Under the pieces are notes generated by a model that was not told where the DNA came from, ran no database searches, and was given only the letters and a program-made list of their open reading frames with translations. The position numbers and the translations under genes were made by a program. From CAISGS01 sp044376615 (GTDB taxonomy: Bacteria; Pseudomonadota; Alphaproteobacteria; Caulobacterales; Caulobacteraceae), in the NCBI GenBank assembly GCA_044376615.1, contig JBILKO010000001.1, positions 8,035 to 72,034 of the forward strand: DNA of 64,000 nt. The letters run 5' to 3'. This document shows, one piece after another, positions 35,093 through 44,930 of the stretch; positions within the stretch are counted from its first letter, which is position 1, and every line of letters begins with the position of its first letter.

Positions 35093-37039
35093 ATGCGTGT
35101 ATTGGGTTTGATTGTATTGGCCTGGACGGCGGCTATAGGATCGCAGGCCTATGCCGAGGCGGCGGGCGCGCCAGTGTCTACGGTGCCGATCGCGGTCTAT
35201 GGGCGCTTGCCCAATGTGCAGCAAATAGCCTTATCGCCCAGCGGCCGGTTCATGGTGGCTCAGATTTCCGAGAACGGGAAAATGTTCCTACAGGTCCGCG
35301 ACGCCGACAGTTTGAAAGTGACCGGGCAGGTCAGTCTTCCGATCGTCAAGCTGCGCAATCTGCAATGGGCCGATGATACGCACATTATCATCACCTATTC
35401 GGTGACCAGCGAAATGAAGGGGTTTACTGGTCCCAAGCGCGAAGTCTATTTGGGGTTGGAATTTGACCTAGCAACGGGTCAGTCCCGGCAATTATTGGCC
35501 AATAATGATGGTCTGAAAAACCTTTATTCGAAACCTGTCATCGTTGCCGACCCAGGCAGCAAGGCCGGCTATAGCCTAAGGGTTCAAGGCTCTATTTTTA
35601 AGGGAAATCAAGGCTATCATTCGGTGATTGCCGAGCAGGCTGGTTATTCCAAGGCCTTGTTTGTTGGCGATGAGATCGCCTGGGACTATGTCATCGGCCC
35701 CGCTGGGGAAATTGTCGGCCGGATGGATTACCAAAAGCGCAGCGGCATTTGGCGAGTATTTGTTGGCCCCGATCGCTGGCATTGGAAGCTCGCGCAGTCG
35801 GGTACTGACCTGGTGGATGTTCCATGGTTTGGCGGCGTTTCAGCCGATGGCAAGACGGTGTTTGTCAGCAAGCTTCAAGACGAAGTCCGAAACAATTATC
35901 CGGTTGATGTGGCGTCAGCGACCTGGGGCGCGGCGATCGCGGACCTGGAGGACCATGGCCTAGTCAATGCTGAAAACAGCGAGGTCGTGATCGCGGGGTT
36001 AACTGCGACGCTGGAGGGTTCCCAGTACCAGTTCCTCGATGCCAAAGACCAGGCTCTATGGCGGGGCATTGTTAAGGCCTTCGGGGGCGCGCAGGTCAGC
36101 TTTTCTTCCATGTCCGAAGACCGGATGAAATTCATAGTCCAGGTCGATGGCGGAGATTTTGGCTATGGCTATTACCTGGTCGATCGCAAGACCGGCGCTG
36201 CGAAATGGCTTTACGATGTCTATACATCAATGGGGCCGCGTTATATCGCGCCAGTGAAAATCATTCACTACAAGGCTGCCGACGGGTTTGACGTCCCCGC
36301 CTATCTGACACTACCTAAGGCGGGTGGTAAGGCGCTGCCCTTGGTTGTCATGCCCCACGGAGGGCCTTTTGCCCGCGATTATGCAGAATTTGATTGGTGG
36401 TCCCAGGCCTATGCCTCCATGGGCTATGCGGTCTTGCAGCCACAGTTTCGCGGCTCGGCTGGCCTTGGCGCGGATCATCAGAAAGCGGGGTACGGGGAAT
36501 ATGGCCGCAAGATGCAGACGGACCTGTCTGATGGGGTCGCAGAATTGGCTAAGCAGGGCCTTATAGACTCCAAAAGAGTGGCAATTGTCGGTGGGTCTTA
36601 CGGCGGCTATGCGGCCCTTGCGGGTGTAACCCTTCAGTCCGGCATTTATCGTTGCGCCGTGTCCGTGGCCGGACCGGCCGATACGCGGGGACAATTGAAC
36701 TATTTCATGACGCAGTCGGGCTCGCGCGCGCCGAGCATTCGATACTGGAAAGAATATTTGGGTGTAAAGTCTGAATCTGATCCCATTATTGACGCCATAT
36801 CACCCTATTATCAGGCTGGAAAAGCGTCGGCCCCGATCCTGCTTATGCATGGTACGGACGATACAGTCGTTCTTCCTGAGCAAAGCCGAAAGATGGCTGA
36901 GGCGCTCACAAAGGCGGGTAAGTCTGTTTCCTATCTAGAGCTCAAGGGCGAGGATCATTACCTCTCACTGTCTGAGACACGGCAACAGATGCTAACGCGA
37001 TCGGCCGAGTTCCTCAGTCGTTGCAATCCGGCCAATTAG
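35093..37039 (+). CDS. secreted S9-family prolyl oligopeptidase-like peptidase
   Basis: A 648-aa serine peptidase with a Sec signal peptide (MRVLGLIVLAWTAAIGSQAYA), a beta-propeller region (about 35-390) and a C-terminal alpha/beta hydrolase domain. The catalytic serine is in GGSYGGYAAL near residue 500, aspartate in HGTDDTVVLP near 585 and histidine in GEDHYLS near 621. This arrangement matches acylaminoacyl/dipeptidyl peptidases of the S9C type. The ATG at 35093 follows GGGGGG; the open frame extends to 35003 without support. The gene ends 1 bp before the convergent carA stop. Confidence 0.9.
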   Translation: MRVLGLIVLAWTAAIGSQAYAEAAGAPVSTVPIAVYGRLPNVQQIALSPSGRFMVAQISENGKMFLQVRDADSLKVTGQVSLPIVKLRNLQWADDTHIIITYSVTSEMKGFTGPKREVYLGLEFDLATGQSRQLLANNDGLKNLYSKPVIVADPGSKAGYSLRVQGSIFKGNQGYHSVIAEQAGYSKALFVGDEIAWDYVIGPAGEIVGRMDYQKRSGIWRVFVGPDRWHWKLAQSGTDLVDVPWFGGVSADGKTVFVSKLQDEVRNNYPVDVASATWGAAIADLEDHGLVNAENSEVVIAGLTATLEGSQYQFLDAKDQALWRGIVKAFGGAQVSFSSMSEDRMKFIVQVDGGDFGYGYYLVDRKTGAAKWLYDVYTSMGPRYIAPVKIIHYKAADGFDVPAYLTLPKAGGKALPLVVMPHGGPFARDYAEFDWWSQAYASMGYAVLQPQFRGSAGLGADHQKAGYGEYGRKMQTDLSDGVAELAKQGLIDSKRVAIVGGSYGGYAALAGVTLQSGIYRCAVSVAGPADTRGQLNYFMTQSGSRAPSIRYWKEYLGVKSESDPIIDAISPYYQAGKASAPILLMHGTDDTVVLPEQSRKMAEALTKAGKSVSYLELKGEDHYLSLSETRQQMLTRSAEFLSRCNPAN

Positions 37040-37040
37040 C

Positions 37041-38207
37041 CTAGGCGGCCGCATCCATCAGGTCAGCAAAGCGCTGAAACAGATAGAGCGAATCCGTAGG
37101 CCCGGGCGAAGCTTCAGGGTGGTGCTGCACGCTAAAGACAGGCTTGCCGGTAAGGCTTAGGCCGGCATTGGTGCCATCGAACAGCGAGACATGGGTTTCT
37201 TCAACGCCCCCTGGCAGGGTTTCCCGGTCGACCGTAAAGCCATGATTCATCGAGACGATCTCGACCTTGCCGGTGGTTAGGTCCTTGACGGGATGATTGG
37301 CGCCGTGGTGGCCCTGATCCATCTTGGTGGTCTGGGCCCCAAGCGCCAGGGCCAGCATCTGGTGGCCAAGGCAGATGCCAAATACCGGCTTGCCGCTGGC
37401 CACGAGGGCCTTGATTTGGGGCACGGCATAGAGGCCCGTTGCGGCGGGGTCGCCGGGGCCATTGGACAGCATGATGCCGTCCGGATTGCGTGCCAGAATG
37501 TCTTCGGCCGATGTTGTCGCTGGGACAACAGTCACGTGAGCGCCCATGCTGGTTAGGGCGCGCAAGATGTTGCGCTTGACGCCATAGTCGACGACCACGA
37601 CCTGGTATTTGGGCTTACCCGCCTGGGCATAGCCCTCCGGCCAGGTCCATAGCCCCTCGTCGAAATTGAAGGCCTGGGTACAGGAGGCATCTTTGGCCAG
37701 GTCTTGGCCAATAAGGCCGCCCCAGGCCTTGGCCTTGGCGACCAGGGCGTCAAGATCGAATTGGCCATCGGGGTTATGGGCGATGACGCCGTGCGGCATA
37801 CCTTTTTCGCGGATGATCCGGGTCAGGGCTCGTGTGTCGACCCCGGCTAGGCCGACAACGCCGCGCTTGGTCATCCAGTGCGATAGGCTATCGGCCGCGC
37901 GCCAATTGGCAGGCTCAGTCGGCACATCGCGAAAGATCGCGCCGCGAGCGGCCGTGGCCGCGCCCTGCCCAAATTCCTCAATATCTTCGCCATTGACCCC
38001 GACATTGCCAATATGCGGGAAGGTAAAGGCAATGATCTGGGCCATATAGGACGGGTCGGTCAGGATCTCCTGATAGCCGGTCATGGCCGTATTAAAACAG
38101 ACCTCGCCGATCGCATCCCCGACCGCCCCGACGCCTATCCCTTGCAAAATAGTTCCATCAGCCAGGGCCAGAACCCCCGTCGCGCCAAGCATCAGTTTTA
38201 CGGTCAT
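37041..38207 (-). CDS. carA: carbamoyl-phosphate synthase small subunit
   Basis: The 388-aa glutaminase subunit, which supplies ammonia to CarB for carbamoyl phosphate, used by pyrimidine and arginine synthesis. The N-terminal VCFNTAMTGYQEILTDPSY is the family signature. The class I amidotransferase domain has the nucleophile cysteine in FGICLGHQMLAL (near residue 275) and HHPEASPGP at the C-terminal catalytic site. The ATG at 38207 follows GGAGG. carB is not in this window. pyrB, also of this pathway, lies at the right edge. Confidence 0.97.
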   Translation of the reverse strand: MTVKLMLGATGVLALADGTILQGIGVGAVGDAIGEVCFNTAMTGYQEILTDPSYMAQIIAFTFPHIGNVGVNGEDIEEFGQGAATAARGAIFRDVPTEPANWRAADSLSHWMTKRGVVGLAGVDTRALTRIIREKGMPHGVIAHNPDGQFDLDALVAKAKAWGGLIGQDLAKDASCTQAFNFDEGLWTWPEGYAQAGKPKYQVVVVDYGVKRNILRALTSMGAHVTVVPATTSAEDILARNPDGIMLSNGPGDPAATGLYAVPQIKALVASGKPVFGICLGHQMLALALGAQTTKMDQGHHGANHPVKDLTTGKVEIVSMNHGFTVDRETLPGGVEETHVSLFDGTNAGLSLTGKPVFSVQHHPEASPGPTDSLYLFQRFADLMDAAA

Positions 38208-38410
38208 GAATTCGCCTCCGGTTGCGACTAGGCACGGTTAAGGACAGGCCGTTGGCCGCCTTGCCGAACACTCTGTCATGGAATCGACGAGACCGCGCCC
38301 CGCCAAACAAACGGAGCGGTGTTTAGGGGTGCGCGCGCGGGGGGTCAAGCCATGACGGCAGCGAGCGCGGCCTCTATAAGTATCTGGCGGAATCAGGCGC
38401 GGGGGCGGGG

Positions 38411-39130
38411 TTGAATATCACCACGATTGGCATCGATGCCGATGACACGCTTTGGCACAATGAGACCATATTTCGCCTGACCCAGAGCCGTTTTGCCGAG
38501 CTTTTAGCACCCTGGGCCGAGCCTGATCATTTGACTGAGCGATTGGCGGCAACGGAGGCGCGCAATCTGCGGCTGTATGGCTATGGGGTGAAGGGCTTTA
38601 CCCTGTCCATGCTCGAGACGGCGATGGAGCTGACCGGTGGTGATTTGCCCGGGTCGGTGACGCGCGAGATCTTAGCGGCGGGCCGTGAAATGCTATCGCA
38701 TCCGGTTGAGCCCTTGGCTGGGGTGGAAGAGGCGCTTCACGCCCTAGCCCAGCATTGGCGTCTGGTTTTGATCACCAAGGGCGACCTGTTTGATCAGGAA
38801 AACAAGCTGGCGCGGTCTGGCCTTGGCGAGCTGTTTCACGGCGTTGAGATTGTGTCGGAAAAGACGGCTGCTACCTATCGCGCCGTGTTTGAGCGGCACG
38901 GCCAGGGGCCAGGCCGTGCGGCCATGATCGGCAATTCAGTCAGGTCCGATATTCTTCCGGCGCTCGAGGCCGGGGCCTGGGCCGCCTATATCCCCTATGA
39001 GATTACCTGGGCGCATGAGGTCGCAGAACCGCCCGTGGATCATCCTCGCTTTCAACATTTAAGCGCTATTGGCCAGGTGCACGACTGGCTGATCATGGCT
39101 GACCGCCTGATGGCTGAAGGGGCGGCCTGA
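38411..39130 (+). CDS. HAD-superfamily phosphatase
   Basis: A 239-aa HAD hydrolase. Motif I is GIDADDTLWHN (residues 7-17), motif II LITKGD near 119, the motif III lysine is in SEKTAATY near 150, and motif IV is MIGNSVRSDILPALEAG near 180. A helical cap is inserted after motif I. The substrate is unknown. The likely start is the TTG at 38411, just after a G-rich Shine-Dalgarno-like GGGGGCGGGG. It is divergent from carA over 203 bp. Confidence 0.82.
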   Translation: MNITTIGIDADDTLWHNETIFRLTQSRFAELLAPWAEPDHLTERLAATEARNLRLYGYGVKGFTLSMLETAMELTGGDLPGSVTREILAAGREMLSHPVEPLAGVEEALHALAQHWRLVLITKGDLFDQENKLARSGLGELFHGVEIVSEKTAATYRAVFERHGQGPGRAAMIGNSVRSDILPALEAGAWAAYIPYEITWAHEVAEPPVDHPRFQHLSAIGQVHDWLIMADRLMAEGAA

Positions 39131-39146
39131 CCCTCGTCCCTCAATC

Positions 39147-39169
39147 ATGGTTAATTGCGAGTTAACCAT
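39147..39169 (+). promoter_or_regulatory. CtrA-type box upstream of the outer-membrane barrel gene
   Basis: TTAA (39151-39154), seven bases, then TTAAC (39162-39166) matches the CtrA site TTAA-N7-TTAAC. It sits within an 8-bp inverted repeat ATGGTTAA/TTAACCAT (39147-39169). A GANTC site (GAATC, 39197-39201), the target of the CcrM methylase, lies 30 bp downstream. The gene start is at 39274. This points to cell-cycle control of the outer-membrane protein. Confidence 0.5.
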
Positions 39170-39273
39170 AACAATCTAACCCTTTGTAAAGCCGTCGAAT
39201 CATCTAAGGTCCGATAGCTTTAGTGACCTGATCTAGTGAGATTTGGTCGAGTTTGCGGGTTCAGGACGGCGTC

Positions 39274-40047
39274 ATGCGGATCAATCAAATTGTGCTTTGC
39301 CATCTCATTGCCGGCCTTGCCTTGGCAAGCGGCGGTTCGGCTCTGGCGGCAGAGGCTTTTGCTTCACAGCATGTCGGCATTGCGCTGGGCGTAAATTCGT
39401 CGCACGGCTCGAATGCGCGAACGACCGGAACGCCGAACTTTATCGCCCTCGGGCCGACAATTATCCCGCAAGACCTTTCGCTCGAAGAACAGGCCATCGT
39501 TGCCAGCCTGGCTTATGGCTATGATATCAAGCTGTCCGATCGATGGATGGTTGGCGCTGAAATCGATGTTAGCGTCACCAATCTGGACCGAAAAAGCACG
39601 TTTTCAGGTGCGCCAATCACAGGTGTAGCTGTGGCAGGCTTGAGCACGACGGCCCGCGAACAGGTTCAGTTTTTGAGCACGGTGCGCGGCCGCGTTGGCT
39701 TTATGCCTACCGACGATACCTTGCTCTATCTAACCGGCGGCCTTGCTGCAGGTCATTACGAAACCAGCGCTAGCGTGGTCGTCAATGGCACCCCGACTTT
39801 GGCCTGGCAGGGTCAGGACAAGGGCCTCAAATATGGCTGGACCCTGGGCGCAGGCGTTGAATATGCCTTATCGCCAAGCCTCAGCATTAAGGGCGAGGCG
39901 CTTTATTATGATATTGGCGATGTCTCGGTGGCCGCGACGGGCAATGCGGCCGTGCGCGGTGTCGCGGCGCTTAACGGCGTGGATTACGTCTATAAGACCG
40001 ACCTTAAGGGTATTATTGCACGAGTTGGCCTGAATTATCGTTATTAG
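39274..40047 (+). CDS. outer-membrane beta-barrel protein (Omp25/OmpW-like)
   Basis: A 257-aa protein with a Sec signal peptide (MRINQIVLCHLIAGLALASG, cleaved after ...GGSALAA) and an eight-strand barrel pattern of alternating residues: YGYDIKLSDRWMVGAEIDV, RGRVGFMPTDDTLLYLTGG and YGWTLGAGVEYALSPSLSIK, ending in the aromatic NYRY. It resembles the Omp25/31-type porin-like family. The ATG at 39274 lies 7 bases after AGGA. A CtrA-type box precedes it. Confidence 0.85.
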   Translation: MRINQIVLCHLIAGLALASGGSALAAEAFASQHVGIALGVNSSHGSNARTTGTPNFIALGPTIIPQDLSLEEQAIVASLAYGYDIKLSDRWMVGAEIDVSVTNLDRKSTFSGAPITGVAVAGLSTTAREQVQFLSTVRGRVGFMPTDDTLLYLTGGLAAGHYETSASVVVNGTPTLAWQGQDKGLKYGWTLGAGVEYALSPSLSIKGEALYYDIGDVSVAATGNAAVRGVAALNGVDYVYKTDLKGIIARVGLNYRY

Positions 40048-40066
40048 ACCCGAAGATCCTAGGGCT

Positions 40067-40083
40067 GATTTCGCGGCGAAATC
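40067..40083. repeat. short inverted repeat 16 bp before dnaG
   Basis: GATTTCG and CGAAATC flank a CGG loop. It lies between the barrel stop and the dnaG start, and may terminate the upstream transcript or bind a regulator. No U tract follows. Confidence 0.35.
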
Positions 40084-40098
40084 GCGTATAGTTGCGCT

Positions 40099-42033
40099 GT
40101 GCGCTTTGATGACCGTTTCCTTGACGAGCTAAAATCTCGCCTTCGCCTGTCCGATGTTATCGGCAAGACGGTGAAGCTGCGGCGGCAGGGGCGCGAATAT
40201 GCTGGCCTTTCGCCTTTCACCAAGGAGCGGACTCCGTCCTTTTTCGTCAATGACGACAAGGGGTTTTATCACTGCTTTTCCAGCGGCAAGCATGGCGATC
40301 TGATCAGCTTTTTACAAGAAACTGAACGGCTTAGCTTTTCGGAAGCGGTGGAACGCCTAGCCGGTGAGGCCGGTCTTGCCCTGCCAGCTCCCGACCCCCT
40401 GGCCCAGGCGCGGGAAAAACAGCAACAGTCCCTGACCGATTGGCTGGTCCTGGCCCAGGCCTGGTATGAGGCTGAACTTCGCCGCCCTGTCGGCACCCAG
40501 GCCCGGGCCTATCTCGATAAGCGCGGCCTGCCGCAGGACGATTGGGCCAGGTTTGGCCTTGGCTATGCGCCCGCCGGTCGCACCGCCTTGAAGGATTATC
40601 TGGTCGCTAAGGGGGCCAAGCCCGGCGATCTGGTTGAGGCTGGGCTCTTGATCGCGCCCGAAGACGGCGGCGCGCCCTATGACCGTTTCCGTGACCGGAT
40701 CATGTTCCCGATCACCGATGCGCGCGGCAAGGTCGTGTCATTTGGCGGCCGGGCCATGGATCCGGAAGCGCGGGCCAAGTATCTCAACGGTCCGGAAACA
40801 AGTTTGTTCCATAAGGGTGACCTGCTCTATGGCCTGTTCGAGGCGCGCAAGATCTTGGCCGCCGCCTCGGTGGGCAAGGCCGCGTCGGGCGTCGCCGATC
40901 CGGGGCTGGTTGTGGTCGAGGGCTATATGGATGTCATTGCCTGCCAAAGGGCCGGGATAGCCGGCGTTGCGCCCATGGGCACAGCCCTGACCGAGGGCCA
41001 GATGGAGCGGCTATGGCGGCTGCACCCAGAACCGACGCTTTGCTTTGACGGCGATGGCGCAGGCCAAAGGGCGGCGGCGCGCTCAATTGAGCGCGCCATG
41101 CCCTTGCTAAAAGCGGGCCGGTCCTTCCGCTTTGCCCTGGTCACCGGCGGCAAGGATCCAGATGACGTCTTGCGCGAGCAGGGCCCTGCCGCCCTCAAGG
41201 CCCAACTGGCCCAAACCACGCCCTTTGTTGAGGCCTTATTTGCGCTTAATCGCGACGCCGAGCCTCTGGATACGCCGGAGCGGCGGGCGGGCCTAAAGGC
41301 GCGTCTGCGCATGGCCGCTAGCGCCATTGCCGATAAGGACCTGGCCCAGGAATACCGCAATGATCTGTTGCGCCGGTTTGATGCCTTAACCGGCCCGCCG
41401 CCGGGGCAATCTGCACAGCAGGCCCCGTATGGCCAGGACCGCCCGCGCGGAAATTTTACCGGCCGCAAAGGACCGTGGCAGCCCTTGCCAGCCCCGCCAA
41501 CGCCGGAAGGGCGCGCAGCGGCCAGGCGTTTGGCAGTCTCATTAGACCCGCTTGTGGCCGCTGTCGCCAAGGGCGCGCTAGACAACCCGGCTTGGCTAGA
41601 TTCGCATCTAGAAGTGCTGCAGACGGAGGGATTTGGCGATCTCGCCCTCGATGCCCTGGCAAAGACCATAATTCGGTTAAGATTAGATAGTGACCTTCTT
41701 GACACAGAGGCCCTCACACGCCATCTGGCAAGTCGTGGGTTCGGCGACTTGCTGAGCGAAATTGATAAGGCAGCCCTCAATGCAGGCGCGCCTTTCCTGA
41801 AACAGGACGTTTCGCCAAAGGATGCCAGATCTCAATGGTCGCACGCCTTCGATGGTCTCATTCGAATGGCTGCGTTGGAACGTGCCTTATCGGCGGCGAA
41901 ATCTGGGCTCGGCTCAGGCGACGGCGCTAAAGGATCCGACGCGGCAGAGTTCATGCGTTTGAAACTCGAACGGGACGCCTTGAGACGCGCGATCAAGACA
42001 GGATCACTTTGGACGGACGAGGATACGCCCTAG
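40099..42033 (+). CDS. dnaG: DNA primase
   Basis: The 644-aa primase that makes RNA primers for replication. It has the N-terminal zinc-binding-type domain (residues 1-100), the Toprim catalytic core (VVEGYMDVIACQRAG near 272 and CFDGDGAGQRAAARS near 312) and a C-terminal DnaB-interacting helical domain (about 480-640). Three of the four usual zinc ligands are absent: the CPFH of E. coli is S38-P-F-T41 here, and CFGC is C59-F-S-S62. The start is a GTG at 40099. A perfect 16-bp palindrome overlaps the stop. rpoD follows 66 bp downstream. Confidence 0.97.
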   Translation: MRFDDRFLDELKSRLRLSDVIGKTVKLRRQGREYAGLSPFTKERTPSFFVNDDKGFYHCFSSGKHGDLISFLQETERLSFSEAVERLAGEAGLALPAPDPLAQAREKQQQSLTDWLVLAQAWYEAELRRPVGTQARAYLDKRGLPQDDWARFGLGYAPAGRTALKDYLVAKGAKPGDLVEAGLLIAPEDGGAPYDRFRDRIMFPITDARGKVVSFGGRAMDPEARAKYLNGPETSLFHKGDLLYGLFEARKILAAASVGKAASGVADPGLVVVEGYMDVIACQRAGIAGVAPMGTALTEGQMERLWRLHPEPTLCFDGDGAGQRAAARSIERAMPLLKAGRSFRFALVTGGKDPDDVLREQGPAALKAQLAQTTPFVEALFALNRDAEPLDTPERRAGLKARLRMAASAIADKDLAQEYRNDLLRRFDALTGPPPGQSAQQAPYGQDRPRGNFTGRKGPWQPLPAPPTPEGRAAARRLAVSLDPLVAAVAKGALDNPAWLDSHLEVLQTEGFGDLALDALAKTIIRLRLDSDLLDTEALTRHLASRGFGDLLSEIDKAALNAGAPFLKQDVSPKDARSQWSHAFDGLIRMAALERALSAAKSGLGSGDGAKGSDAAEFMRLKLERDALRRAIKTGSLWTDEDTP

Positions 42034-42039
42034 GGCGTA
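42024..42039. repeat. perfect 16-bp palindrome spanning the dnaG stop
   Basis: TACGCCCT followed by its exact complement AGGGCGTA, with the dnaG TAG at its centre. It could fold as a hairpin in the dnaG-rpoD transcript or act as an operator for rpoD. Function unknown. Confidence 0.4.
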
Positions 42040-42099
42040 ACGCGCTGTCTTTCAGCAATTTCCGAGGCGCGTGTCGGCGCTGACGGATCGGAGACCTTG

Positions 42100-44058
<1,959 letters not shown>

Positions 44059-44070
44059 ATCACAACCCGT

Positions 44071-44150
44071 CTTCCCCGCGCAGGCGGGGACCCAGATCTT
44101 TGTCCACGGCTGGAGCGCACCAGTCTGGATCCCCGCCTTCGCGGGGAAGG
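44071..44150. repeat. paired REP-like palindromes after rpoD
   Basis: Two related units of about 26 bp in opposite orientation (44071-44096 and 44124-44149), each containing CCCCGC-N-AGGCGGGG-type dyads and the GG-GATCCAGA style edge, with 27 bp between them. They match at about 23 of 26 positions and can form either two small hairpins or one long one. This is the pattern of common proteobacterial intergenic repeats. It lies in the only convergent gap with real space, so it probably also ends rpoD transcription. Confidence 0.65.
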
Positions 44151-44172
44151 CGAAAAGAAGGGCTCGCTCCCC

Positions 44173-44775
44173 TCAGCTATAATTAAAACTCACACTGATC
44201 CGGTCGGACTTGGCCGCATTGGCCGGGACCTCGTGCCTTAGCCAGCTTTCCCAGATCAGGACCGTGCCGGGGGCGGGGTCTAGGCTGATAAAGGTCTGGT
44301 GCTCGCGTGGGGCCTGGGCCTGGCGCGGCGGCGCGGCCATCATCAGGGGCAGGCGCGGGTCTTCGAGGCGTAGCGGCGAGGCACCCTTGGGCACATCAAT
44401 ATAGACCGTGCCGCTCAAGACACTATGGGGATGGATATGGCCGCTATGGCTACCGCCGGGCTTAAGGATATTGATCCAGAGGCTGTCGAGCTTCAGCTTT
44501 CCGCCCCCTAGCTCCAGATGCAGGGCCTTGGCAAAGGCGGCTGCATGCTTGTCGAGCTTGCGGCGCAGATCGTCAAACAGGCTGTCGCGGCGCGGCAGGT
44601 CATCCAGCGAGGCATAGGAGGTATAGCCCTGATAGGCCTTGTCGCGGCACCAGGCCTGACCGGCCAAGTCCTGATCGGCGATCTGGCGGCAAGCCTGCGC
44701 ATAGAGCGCGGTATCGAGCGCAAGCTCGGCGCGATAGACTTTAGTCACAAACAAGGTTTCGATCGAGGCGGCCAT
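44173..44775 (-). CDS. putative 2OG-Fe(II) oxygenase (TIGR02466-like)
   Basis: A 200-aa protein with a double-stranded beta-helix pattern. The iron site likely uses HSGHIHPHSVLSG (near residue 118) and the histidine in WESWLRHEVPAN (near 180), with the 2-oxoglutarate-binding arginine in DRISVSFN at the C-terminus. This matches the small putative 2OG-Fe(II) oxygenase family. The substrate is unknown. The ATG at 44775 (MAASIETLF) begins the conserved part; an upstream Met at 44838 is possible but extends toward the divergent gene. Confidence 0.72.
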   Translation of the reverse strand: MAASIETLFVTKVYRAELALDTALYAQACRQIADQDLAGQAWCRDKAYQGYTSYASLDDLPRRDSLFDDLRRKLDKHAAAFAKALHLELGGGKLKLDSLWINILKPGGSHSGHIHPHSVLSGTVYIDVPKGASPLRLEDPRLPLMMAAPPRQAQAPREHQTFISLDPAPGTVLIWESWLRHEVPANAAKSDRISVSFNYS

Positions 44776-44930
44776 GGTTTGGCGATAAGGCGCAATGATC
44801 AGCGTGTCCAGACCCAGAAAAGCTGACGGCGGCGTCATAAATCTTAGCAGTGCCCAAGCAAACCGCTTGCAGGCGCGGCGGCGGCGGGCCAATTTGCGGG
44901 CCAAGCAACAAACCTATGGGAAGCGATCAG

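Noticed and set aside
40923..41780. A 285-codon minus-strand frame inside dnaG
   Set aside because: Serine/arginine-rich antisense reading of dnaG with no motif.
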